Shown here: positions 26,137 to 34,676 of the stretch, piece after piece
How the letters are laid out: the number at the start of each line of letters is the position of its first letter
How positions within the stretch are numbered: the first letter of the stretch is position 1
NCBI GenBank assembly: GCA_023489235.1
Contig: JAMDDE010000044.1
Span: forward strand, 2,027-45,436
DNA: 43,410 nucleotides
Source of the DNA: Actinomycetota bacterium
Lineage (GTDB): Bacteria > Actinomycetota > Acidimicrobiia > Acidimicrobiales > JAMDDE01
Reading direction: 5' to 3'
Program-made: the position numbers and the translations under genes
Notes under the pieces: generated by a model
What the model was told of the DNA's origin: nothing
Databases searched by the model: none
What the model saw: the letters and a program-made list of their open reading frames with translations, nothing else

Positions 26137-28089
26137 TTGGAGTTTGAGAGTCGTCTGAAAGCTTTGCCGACCGTAGAGGAGATCATGGCCAGGAGCAAGG
26201 GAGAGAACTTCCCTGTGGCCATGAAGATTCTTCCGCGCCATTACGGGCATTGTTTGCAGGCAATCTATGGGTTTGCTCGTCTGATTGATTGTATAGGGGA
26301 CGAGATTCCCTATCCAGCGTCCGAACGATTGGCCGTGCTGCAAATGCTCAAGGAGGGAATAGCTACTCCATTTGCACAGTCCGAAACAGCTCATCCTGAA
26401 GGATTGTGGTACTGGCCTGGCTTTGTCAACCAAGCACCTACCATTCGTTCCATCCTGGATGCGACCTGGTTGGTGAAGAAAGAGAAGGGTTTGGAGACTG
26501 AGTTGTTCGTCAAGCTGATAGAGGCGAACATTCAAGATCAAATAGTATCCAGGTACTCTAGCTTTGAAGACCTGCTTGGCTACTGTGACCTCTCGGCGAA
26601 TCCAATAGGCAGGATGGTGCTTGGCATATTCGGTGTTACCAACCCTCAGGTACTCCCTCTCTCTGATGCTGTCTGCACTGCTTTGCAGATAGTAGAGCAT
26701 CTCCAAGACGTGAGAGAAGATGCACTCAATGGACGTATATACCTGCCGAAAGAGGACATGGACCTCTTTGGGGTGAGCGAGGATGAGCTTGTTGGTCCAG
26801 CATCATCCCCTTCCTTGAAGGCATTGGTGGCATACGAGGCTGAGCGAGCATCTCACCTGTTGAGATCAGGAAATGAACTAGTGAGTCTCCTGAATGGATG
26901 GGCTAAAGTTGCAGTGGCTGGCTTTGTTGCTGGGGGGCTAGCTGCGCTTGATGCTATTAGGGGTGCCGGCTATGACGTGCTGGCCAAGGAGTGCAAGCCT
27001 ACTAGGAGAATGACCCTCAAACATCTTGCCGAGCCATTTTTTGCCGTGCCGTTCCGGTACCTTGCAACTGAGTCCAGTGGAGGTGAAGGTGGGGATGATG
27101 GGAGCGAGGGTGGAGAGAGCGGCGAGCACGGGGGGTCCAAGAGCAACCTTCTCGGGAATGTTGGTAGCACAGTTGAAAGAGCTCACTCTGGGACTGGTGA
27201 AACCGAAGCCCAGGTTTCACTGGAACATCGCCATTCAGCTACTCATACCACCTTGGCTGATGCCTATCAGATATGTCTTGCTGTGACAGCAGAGCAGGCA
27301 AGGAACTTCTACTACGGCATAAGACTGCTCGATCCCGAGAGGCGGTCAGCCATGGCTGCTCTATACGCTATGGCCCGCAGGATCGATGATGTTGTCGACT
27401 GCTTCGATGAGACGAAGATCAAGTTGGATCGCTTGCAGGAGATCCGTCAAAGCCTGAGTACACTGAGCGTAAGCTCCTCTGACCCTGTCGAAGCGGCCCT
27501 TGCAGATGTACTACAGAGGTATCCGGTACCAATCGCAGCTCTTTTCGAGTTGGTGGATGGGTGCGAGGCAGATGCGCTGGGGAGGCAATACAACAGTTTC
27601 GATGAGCTCGTAGGCTACTGCCAACTTGTAGCAGGTTCTGTAGGGAGGATGACCATAGGCGTATTAGGGGTCAGTGAACCGGAGCGAGGGTCCAATCTAG
27701 CAAATAGTTTGGGTACAGGGTTGCAGCTCGTTAACATACTTCGGGATGTGGTGACCGATAAGGACGAACTCGGTCGGGTTTATCTACCAGCTGATGACCT
27801 GAGACGGTTCGGCTGCTTGCCGGATCTCTCTGGTCCAGAAATCGCTCTAGAGAGAGTGGTATCGCTGGAAGCGGCTCGTGCGAGATTCTACATAGATGAA
27901 GGTTTAGGAGTTCTCTCCTTGATGGATGCCCGTTCAAGGGCTTGCGTAGCGGCTATGGCAGGTATCTACGAGAGGCTGCTTGCAATGGTGGAGAGAGATC
28001 CTGGTGTGGTGCTGCATGGAAGAATACGCCTTCCTTCCTGGAAGAAAGGCGTAGTGGCAGCCCGAAGTCTGTTAGGAGCTGTTCTATGA
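26137..28089 (+). CDS. fused squalene-synthase-like proteins HpnC-HpnD (presqualene/hydroxysqualene synthase); start TTG
   Basis: two tandem squalene/phytoene synthase domains: N half ENFPVAMKILPRHY...ARLIDCIGDE...LQDVREDALNGRIYLP (HpnC-like); C half YYGIRLLDPERRSAMAALYAMARRIDDVVD...LVNILRDVVTDKDELGRVYLP (HpnD-like); SD AAGGAG. Confidence 0.93.
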   Translation: MEFESRLKALPTVEEIMARSKGENFPVAMKILPRHYGHCLQAIYGFARLIDCIGDEIPYPASERLAVLQMLKEGIATPFAQSETAHPEGLWYWPGFVNQAPTIRSILDATWLVKKEKGLETELFVKLIEANIQDQIVSRYSSFEDLLGYCDLSANPIGRMVLGIFGVTNPQVLPLSDAVCTALQIVEHLQDVREDALNGRIYLPKEDMDLFGVSEDELVGPASSPSLKALVAYEAERASHLLRSGNELVSLLNGWAKVAVAGFVAGGLAALDAIRGAGYDVLAKECKPTRRMTLKHLAEPFFAVPFRYLATESSGGEGGDDGSEGGESGEHGGSKSNLLGNVGSTVERAHSGTGETEAQVSLEHRHSATHTTLADAYQICLAVTAEQARNFYYGIRLLDPERRSAMAALYAMARRIDDVVDCFDETKIKLDRLQEIRQSLSTLSVSSSDPVEAALADVLQRYPVPIAALFELVDGCEADALGRQYNSFDELVGYCQLVAGSVGRMTIGVLGVSEPERGSNLANSLGTGLQLVNILRDVVTDKDELGRVYLPADDLRRFGCLPDLSGPEIALERVVSLEAARARFYIDEGLGVLSLMDARSRACVAAMAGIYERLLAMVERDPGVVLHGRIRLPSWKKGVVAARSLLGAVL

Positions 28090-29576
28090 CCGCCAGGGTG
28101 ATAGTTGTTGGTGGAGGTCTTGCCGGGATGGCAGCAGCGCTCGAGCTAGCCGAAAGAGGTTCGCAGGTTACCCTTCTGGAGATGAGGCCTATGTTCGGCG
28201 GTATGACTAGGTCTTTGGAGAAAGAGGGAATGCTAGTCGACAATGGGCAGCATGTGTTCATGAAGTGTTGTAGTGCCTATATCGACTTCCTGCGTCGAAT
28301 TGGCTCTCTGGATGGTGTCTACTTACAAGACCGTCTTGAGATACCAGTAGTACGCCCGGGGGGCAGAGTAAGTTGGATACGCAGGGATAGTTTGCATCCA
28401 CCACTGCACTTGTTGAGAACTCTTTTTCAGTACTCCTATCTCGACTGGAGAGGAAAGTTGAAGGTTGCTCAGGTGATGAGCTCGCTATCCCGAATGGATC
28501 CATCGGACAAGTCCTTGGATGATCACTCATTTGGATCGTGGTTGTCCGCTCGAGGCAAAGAGAATAATTCTGCCAACAGTCTCTTCGACCTCTTGGTTCG
28601 CTCTACGCTCAATCTTCCCCCCGAAGAGGCGTCCTTGCAGATGGTGACCAAGGTAGTGAGAACTGGCTTCTTGTCTCAGGTGGATGGTGCGGATCTAGGT
28701 TGGTCGAATCTACCTCTGTCAGAGCTTCACGGACGCCGAGCAGCGAGAGCGCTCATGTCCAGAGATGTAGAGATGCTCGCTTCCACTAAGGTGAACTCCA
28801 TAGAGGCAGGAGCTGGAGGAGAGCCCGTGGTGAACCTCGCCAATGGTAGGAGTGAGAAGGCTGACTCCGTGGTCGTAGCCGTGGATCACCGTACAGCTCA
28901 GCGGCTCTTACCTCGCGGAGCTATATATGGTCAGGAAAGACTAAGTTCACTGGGAACCTCTCCGATCCTGTCGGTTCATGTTCTTTATGATCGCAAGGTA
29001 ATGGACTATCCATTCATGGCATCTTTGGATACCTCCATCCAATGGGTGTTCGATAGATCGGCTAGTCTAGAGGTTGCAGGTTCGACGACAGTGCCGGGGG
29101 CACAGTACTTAACCATTCCTATCTCAGCTGCCTATCCTCTTATCTCCAAGAGAACTAACTCGATCATATCCAAGGTACTTCCTGCCCTGGAAGCTCTACT
29201 TCCCCGAGCCTCCAGAGCAGTAGTTCTCCGTGCTACGGTTACACGTGAAGCTGCAGCCACCTTTCGGGCCTCACCACGTAGCGCCGAGTTAAGGCCTGGT
29301 TCGACCACTCGCTTTGAGGGACTGTTTGTTGCTGGAGCATGGTGTGATACTGGTTGGCCTGCAACCATGGAGGGTGCTGTGCGTTCGGGATTTGCGGCGG
29401 CTTCAGCTGTAGCCAAGTTCTTAGGCAGTCGTCATGAAGAAGGACTTAGTCCATCCGATGAGCCATCTACGGATGCTTTGGCTGTCGGGAACCTAGCTGC
29501 CGGGAATGGGTCGGAAGAAAAAAGTTGTCAAGGTGGGCAAGCTCGACAGAAAACTAAGCTTAAGGAGTCAGCATGA
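28086..29576 (+). CDS. hpnE: hydroxysqualene dehydroxylase (HpnE, FAD-dependent)
   Basis: VIVVGGGLAGMAAALELAERGSQVTLLEMRPMFGGMTRS, DNGQHVFMKCC, C-terminal FVAGAWCDTGWPATMEGAVRSG; ATGA overlap with the preceding CDS (track ORF start 27942 is too long). Confidence 0.94.
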   Translation: MTARVIVVGGGLAGMAAALELAERGSQVTLLEMRPMFGGMTRSLEKEGMLVDNGQHVFMKCCSAYIDFLRRIGSLDGVYLQDRLEIPVVRPGGRVSWIRRDSLHPPLHLLRTLFQYSYLDWRGKLKVAQVMSSLSRMDPSDKSLDDHSFGSWLSARGKENNSANSLFDLLVRSTLNLPPEEASLQMVTKVVRTGFLSQVDGADLGWSNLPLSELHGRRAARALMSRDVEMLASTKVNSIEAGAGGEPVVNLANGRSEKADSVVVAVDHRTAQRLLPRGAIYGQERLSSLGTSPILSVHVLYDRKVMDYPFMASLDTSIQWVFDRSASLEVAGSTTVPGAQYLTIPISAAYPLISKRTNSIISKVLPALEALLPRASRAVVLRATVTREAAATFRASPRSAELRPGSTTRFEGLFVAGAWCDTGWPATMEGAVRSGFAAASAVAKFLGSRHEEGLSPSDEPSTDALAVGNLAAGNGSEEKSCQGGQARQKTKLKESA

Positions 29577-30826
29577 TCGCTTATGCCATTGAGGGGACCG
29601 AGAAACTTGTGGCTAAAGGGCATGATACGGAGAAAAGAACAGCTACTGCCCCTGCGCTCCCAGCAGTGGTGTACAAGGTCAAAGCTGTGCTCGATCCTGT
29701 TCTGGCAGAGGCTATAGGTCGCTTGGCCCCATTGGCTCGTCAGGTGGTGAAGTACCATTTGGGTTGGGTAGATGAACACGGCAATGAACAGGACAAGTCT
29801 TCGGGTAAGTTCATTCGGCCTGCTTTGGTGGTGCTTTCCACAGAGGCTTGCTACGCTGATTGGGAGATAGCACTTCCAGGGGCCGCAGCAATTGAGTTAG
29901 TGCACAACTTCTCTTTGCTCCATGATGACGTCATCGACGTGGATCGCACTAGACGTCACAGAAGTACGGCTTGGGCTCAGTTCGGAGTTGGAGCAGCAGT
30001 AATCGCTGGAGATGCGTTGATGGCCCTGGCCCCGAGGCTGTTGATAGAGGCAGGTCATCCCCAGGCAGCGTATGTCCTCTTGGAGGCAACCTCTCAAATG
30101 ATAGATGGACAGTGCTTCGACATGGATTTCGAGCACCGTAATGAGGTTAGCTTTGGCGAGTGCTTGACCATGGCAGCAGGCAAGACAGGTGCATTGCTTG
30201 GATGCGCTGCTTCTCTTGGTGCGGTGATGGCCGGTGCACCTGATGCCACAGTCGAAGGCTTGCGCCGGTATGGAGAGCAAGTTGGGTTGGCCTTTCAAGC
30301 AGTAGATGATCTATTGGGCATCTGGGGTGATCCTGCTCGTACAGGTAAGCCTGTCTATAGCGATCTGAGACAAGGCAAGAAGACTATTCCATTGGTGGCA
30401 GCTTTATCCTCTGGATGTCCTGAAGTCGAAGAGCTCGAGCATATCCTCAACAAGCAGAGGGAAGGGGATGGTAGGGATAGCGCTCCTGCTTCCTTGGAAG
30501 GTTTGGAGGAAGGTCACTTGAGTGAAGATCCGGTACTTTCGACGACAAATCTTGGACCGAAGGTGGAACGAGACTTTGCCCATGACGGTTCATTCTTCGA
30601 CGAACGAGGTGAACTCGAGAAGGGTTCACCAGGTTCTCTTAGTGATGAAGAGCTAGCTAGGGCAGCTCAGTTGATCGAAAAGTGTGGTGGTAGAGAGGTA
30701 GCGGCGGAGCTTGCCTTGAGTTGCATGGATCTATCAGTTGGCGAGCTGGACAGGCTTCAGATCGCCCCTCACGTACGTGAGCAGTTGATCGACATGGCCA
30801 CCTTTGTGGTTAACAGGGAGCTCTGA
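29573..30826 (+). CDS. polyprenyl (farnesyl/geranylgeranyl-type) diphosphate synthase
   Basis: FIRPALV, ELVHNFSLLHDDVIDVDRTRR first Asp-rich motif, FQAVDDLLGIWGD second motif; ATGA overlap with hpnE. Confidence 0.95.
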   Translation: MIAYAIEGTEKLVAKGHDTEKRTATAPALPAVVYKVKAVLDPVLAEAIGRLAPLARQVVKYHLGWVDEHGNEQDKSSGKFIRPALVVLSTEACYADWEIALPGAAAIELVHNFSLLHDDVIDVDRTRRHRSTAWAQFGVGAAVIAGDALMALAPRLLIEAGHPQAAYVLLEATSQMIDGQCFDMDFEHRNEVSFGECLTMAAGKTGALLGCAASLGAVMAGAPDATVEGLRRYGEQVGLAFQAVDDLLGIWGDPARTGKPVYSDLRQGKKTIPLVAALSSGCPEVEELEHILNKQREGDGRDSAPASLEGLEEGHLSEDPVLSTTNLGPKVERDFAHDGSFFDERGELEKGSPGSLSDEELARAAQLIEKCGGREVAAELALSCMDLSVGELDRLQIAPHVREQLIDMATFVVNREL

Positions 30827-30828
30827 GC

Positions 30829-32937
30829 ATGGCAGCTACCCTGTCCTCGGGTGCCTCCTTGGCTGATGACACTCCTTTGTCCAACAGGGACGACACTACT
30901 CTGCCCAACAACGCACAGAGTATTCGAATCCATGACCGCCCATCTATAACTTCACAAACTATCTTCATGGATGCACAAAGGACCTTGAGACGAGCTGTCG
31001 ATCACTTGCTCAGTCTTCAGGACCCGACCGGCTTTTTCAAAGGCAATTTGGAGACCAACGTGACTATTGAGGCCGAGGACTTGATGTTACGACAGATCCT
31101 CGGCATCAGGACTGATGAGCTGACCAGGGAAACTGCAGCTTGGATACGTGATCACCAGCGTTCTGATGGCACTTGGGCCAACTATTATGGAGGCGTAGCG
31201 GATTTGTCCACCACCGTCGAGGCTTACTTTGCTCTGGCGATGGCGGGGGATTCCAAAGAGTCACCTCATATGCGTAAAGCTGCAGAATACATCTTGGAGG
31301 CTGGAGGTATCGAGGCCACAAGAGTGTTCACCCGCATCTGGCTGGCTCTTTTCGGCTTGTGGCCGTGGGAGAAGCTTCCTGTTCTCCCCCCAGAGATCAT
31401 GTTCTTGCCGAAATGGCTTCCCCTCAACATCTACGACTTCGCTTGCTGGGCTCGCCAGACCATGATTCCATTGACCATAGTCTCCTCTTATAGACCAGTT
31501 TTCCCCTCTCCTTGCTCGTTGGAGGAGTTATACACGGGTCAACCCGTGCGTAGTTCGTTATCCCTGACTACCCCAGAAGGATGGTTCTTGCTCCTGGACA
31601 GGATACTTGGGGTATACGAGCGTTCCCCTGTGAAGCCCTCCAGGGAACTGGCTCTTTCTCTTGCTGAACAGTGGATCGTTAGGAGACAGGAGGCAGATGG
31701 ATCGTGGGGAGGTATACAACCTCCGTGGGTTTACTCATTGATAGCACTCTACCTTCGAGGGTATCCCCTTGACCATCCAGTTATGGCTGCTGGCATAAAG
31801 GGGCTTGATGCCTTTACGGTAAGAGAAAATGGAATGCGGTGGTTGGAGGCGTGCCAATCACCTGTATGGGATACAGCTCTGGCCATAACTGCTCTGTTAG
31901 ATGCCGGCCTACCCCCTGGTCATGAAGGTATACTGTCTGGCGTCAGGTGGCTCCTTTCCAAGCAAATTACCCGATCGGGCGATTGGTCGCTTCGTCGTCC
32001 TCGCCTAGAGCCAGGTGGCTGGGCATTTGAATTTGCTAACGACAACTATCCGGATGTCGACGATACCGCCATTGTGGTTATCGCATTGCGGAAATTTATT
32101 CAAGCTGCAGAGAGGGTTGGCAGTAGTAGCAGCTATGAGGCGACAGATCGTGGTATGAGGGAGTCCTATGGAACTAGTGGCAGAACTCCTGGGTCCAGCT
32201 CCTTTCATGATCTCGAGAAATTAGTTGCGAAGGCAAAGCACTCCATAGAGCTGGGCAGGGCTTGGGCAGTAGGTATGCAATGCAAGTCAGGAGGTTGGGG
32301 TGCTTTTGATGCAGACAATACGAATACAGCGATCAGGAAGCTTCCCTTCTCCGATTTTGGTGAAGTAATAGATCCTCCTAGTGCGGATGTCACTGCCCAC
32401 GCATTGGAGATGCTCTCTGATCAGCAGGAAAGGTTTAGCAAGGTTGTAGCTAACGGGCTACGATTTCTCCTTCGCGAACAGGAGGAGGACGGTTCTTTTT
32501 TCGGTCGATGGGGCAGCAACTACATCTATGGTACTTCAGCTGCAATTTTGGCTATGGCATTGCTGCCAGGAGAGACTCCGAGATCAGCTTGCACAAAAGC
32601 AGCGGAGTGGTTGATAGACCACCAGAATGCCGATGGAGGTTGGGGAGAGGACATGCGCTCCTATGACGATCCAACGATGAAGGGCCGTGGAGAGTCCACT
32701 CCATCGCAGACTGCGTGGGCGCTACTGGGTTTGGTAGCTGCTTCCAAGTTAGGGGAGGCTGCTGATAGAGGGGTCAGATGGCTCATTTCGCATCAGAGAG
32801 GTGACGGAAGTTGGGATGAGCCGTACTTTACCGGTACAGGATTTCCTGGCGATTTTTACATCAACTACCATCTCTATCGCCTAGTCTTCCCTGTAATGGC
32901 TCTGGCTCGTTTCTTGGCTGCTAGTGAGGGTAGATAG
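30829..32937 (+). CDS. shc: squalene-hopene cyclase
   Basis: DVDDTA catalytic motif, multiple QW repeats (QDPTGFFKG, QEADGSWGG, QEEDGSFFGRWG, QNADGGWGED, QRGDGSWDE). Confidence 0.97.
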   Translation: MAATLSSGASLADDTPLSNRDDTTLPNNAQSIRIHDRPSITSQTIFMDAQRTLRRAVDHLLSLQDPTGFFKGNLETNVTIEAEDLMLRQILGIRTDELTRETAAWIRDHQRSDGTWANYYGGVADLSTTVEAYFALAMAGDSKESPHMRKAAEYILEAGGIEATRVFTRIWLALFGLWPWEKLPVLPPEIMFLPKWLPLNIYDFACWARQTMIPLTIVSSYRPVFPSPCSLEELYTGQPVRSSLSLTTPEGWFLLLDRILGVYERSPVKPSRELALSLAEQWIVRRQEADGSWGGIQPPWVYSLIALYLRGYPLDHPVMAAGIKGLDAFTVRENGMRWLEACQSPVWDTALAITALLDAGLPPGHEGILSGVRWLLSKQITRSGDWSLRRPRLEPGGWAFEFANDNYPDVDDTAIVVIALRKFIQAAERVGSSSSYEATDRGMRESYGTSGRTPGSSSFHDLEKLVAKAKHSIELGRAWAVGMQCKSGGWGAFDADNTNTAIRKLPFSDFGEVIDPPSADVTAHALEMLSDQQERFSKVVANGLRFLLREQEEDGSFFGRWGSNYIYGTSAAILAMALLPGETPRSACTKAAEWLIDHQNADGGWGEDMRSYDDPTMKGRGESTPSQTAWALLGLVAASKLGEAADRGVRWLISHQRGDGSWDEPYFTGTGFPGDFYINYHLYRLVFPVMALARFLAASEGR

Positions 32938-33047
32938 CGAGGTTGGATGGTGAATTCCCTTCAGTTCTTGGTTTCCGGCAACTGCTTTACTGACAGAGCA
33001 ACCAACTCCATTGTTCCCTGTACCCTTGTTTCCCCTACTCTCATTCG

Positions 33048-33084
33048 TCGAACTGTCTTTGATGTCAGTTCTAGACAGTTCGAA
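33048..33084. promoter_or_regulatory. inverted repeat TCGAACTGTCT-N14-AGACAGTTCGA upstream of hpnG::ispH
   Basis: 11-bp perfect arms (33048-33058 and 33073-33083) with a partial extra copy GTCAGTTCt in the loop; in the only sizeable gap of the hopanoid cluster. Confidence 0.55.
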
Positions 33085-33107
33085 CTTTGTATAGGAAGGG
33101 GTGGCGG

Positions 33108-34676
33108 GTGAGATCTCGTATGTCCTTCATGTTAGAGGCTCCCAGCAAAGGTGACCCTGTAGTCTTCGCTCCTATGCGCATCGAAGCATATGCGCTCATG
33201 ATGGCTATGCGCAGTTGCAAGATAGTTCGTACGGGGATGGGGCCTCACCGAGCAAAGCGTACAGTTTCACGAATATCCGATGTTCTAGCTGAAGCTCCTG
33301 CTGTTGTGGTTGCTGGTTTCTGCGGTGGAGTGACTGAAGGGTTGAAAGTCGGCGATGTGGTGGTGGCGAGCTCGATCACTGTTTTGGATGCCGAGAGTGG
33401 GGAGAGGGATCCTATCGATCTTCCTGATGCGTCGCTGTTGGTAAGAGCACTGAGAAGAGCGGGTCATAAAGTACACGTAGGGAACATCGCGAGCACCGAT
33501 CACATAGTCCTTGGGGATGAGCGTATCCAAATAGAGAAAAAAGGTGCTTTGGCCGTCGATATGGAGTCTGCTTGGCTTGTTCCCGAAAGGAAATCGGGAG
33601 CTTTTGCCGTAGTACGAGTTGTGTTGGACACAGGGGATGAAGAACTTCTAAGTCCCGCGTTAGCAGTCAGGGCGTTGCGAGCCTCCAAGGTATTGATGTC
33701 TGTAGGAAGGGTGGTTCAAGACTGGACCGAGACCACCAGACCTCGCAGAGTCCTAGCTGCTAAGCCACGTTCTTTTTGTGCTGGGGTTGAGCGTGCTATT
33801 GAGTGCGTGGAGCGTGCCCTAGCAGCATTTGGTCCTCCTATATATGTTCGCAAACAAATAGTTCATAATCAAGCAGTTGTCTCTTCGTTGGAGGACAAAG
33901 GGGCTGTGTTCGTAGATGAACTCGATGAGGTCCCCGACGGGGCCAGGGTGGTTTTCTCTGCTCATGGCGTAGCCCCGGAGGTGAATGCTGAAGCAGAGGC
34001 CAAACACTTGGAGGTGATCGATGCTACTTGCCCACTGGTAGCCAAGGTGCACCAAGAAGCGCGTAGGCTTGGTAGTTCAGGCCATGAAGTCATTTTAATT
34101 GGCCATCGTGGCCATGAGGAGACCGTAGGCACCATGGGGCATCATCCTGGTATGCACTTGGTGAGCACCGTGGAGGAGGTGGAGATGTTGCCGATAGCTC
34201 CAGGATCCAAAGTGGCGCTTTTGTCTCAGACCACTATGGCCGTTGACGAAGTAACGAACATAGCAAACCAGATAGCCAAGAAGTTTCCTCTGCTCGCCGG
34301 GCCAGGGCCGAAGGACATCTGTTATGCCACACAGAATCGTCAGGAGGCAGTCAAAGCATTGGCGCAGGAGTGCGAGGTCGTCTTGGTGGTAGGTTCTCAG
34401 AACTCGTCCAATTCCAAGAGGTTGGTGGAAGTGGCACAGAGAAGTGGCTGTAAGGCGTATTTGATAGAGAATGAGATGAGCATTGACTTGGATTTGATCA
34501 AGGATGCTGCCTCTGTAGGCGTCACTGCCGGGGCATCCGCCCCTGAAGAGCTGTTCCAAAGAGTAGTGCGGGCAATTAGTGCTTTAGGACCGACCACCTT
34601 CGAGGAACGTGAAGTGGTCGATGAAGAGGTCAATTTCTCTCTTCCGGCAAAGGTGCGAGCATGGCCATACCGTTGA
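33108..34676 (+). CDS. fused hopanoid-associated phosphorylase/nucleosidase (HpnG) - 4-hydroxy-3-methylbut-2-enyl diphosphate reductase (IspH/LytB); start uncertain (33087/33108/33120)
   Basis: N-term VVAGFCGGVTEGLKVGDVVVAS, ALAVDMESAWLV (nucleoside phosphorylase fold); C-term AKPRSFCAGVERAIECVERAL, VIDATCPLVAKVH, ICYATQNRQEAV (three IspH cysteines), TAGASAPEELF. Confidence 0.93.
   Translation: MRSRMSFMLEAPSKGDPVVFAPMRIEAYALMMAMRSCKIVRTGMGPHRAKRTVSRISDVLAEAPAVVVAGFCGGVTEGLKVGDVVVASSITVLDAESGERDPIDLPDASLLVRALRRAGHKVHVGNIASTDHIVLGDERIQIEKKGALAVDMESAWLVPERKSGAFAVVRVVLDTGDEELLSPALAVRALRASKVLMSVGRVVQDWTETTRPRRVLAAKPRSFCAGVERAIECVERALAAFGPPIYVRKQIVHNQAVVSSLEDKGAVFVDELDEVPDGARVVFSAHGVAPEVNAEAEAKHLEVIDATCPLVAKVHQEARRLGSSGHEVILIGHRGHEETVGTMGHHPGMHLVSTVEEVEMLPIAPGSKVALLSQTTMAVDEVTNIANQIAKKFPLLAGPGPKDICYATQNRQEAVKALAQECEVVLVVGSQNSSNSKRLVEVAQRSGCKAYLIENEMSIDLDLIKDAASVGVTAGASAPEELFQRVVRAISALGPTTFEEREVVDEEVNFSLPAKVRAWPYR

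Noticed and set aside
27942-28085. N-terminal extension of the hpnE track ORF
   Set aside because: Overlaps the HpnD-like domain in another frame; the FAD-binding VIVVGGG begins right after the ATG at 28086.
33048-33086. LexA/SOS box
   Set aside because: Half-sites TCGAAC/GTTCGA are present, but the required short (N4) spacing between correctly oriented half-sites is not.
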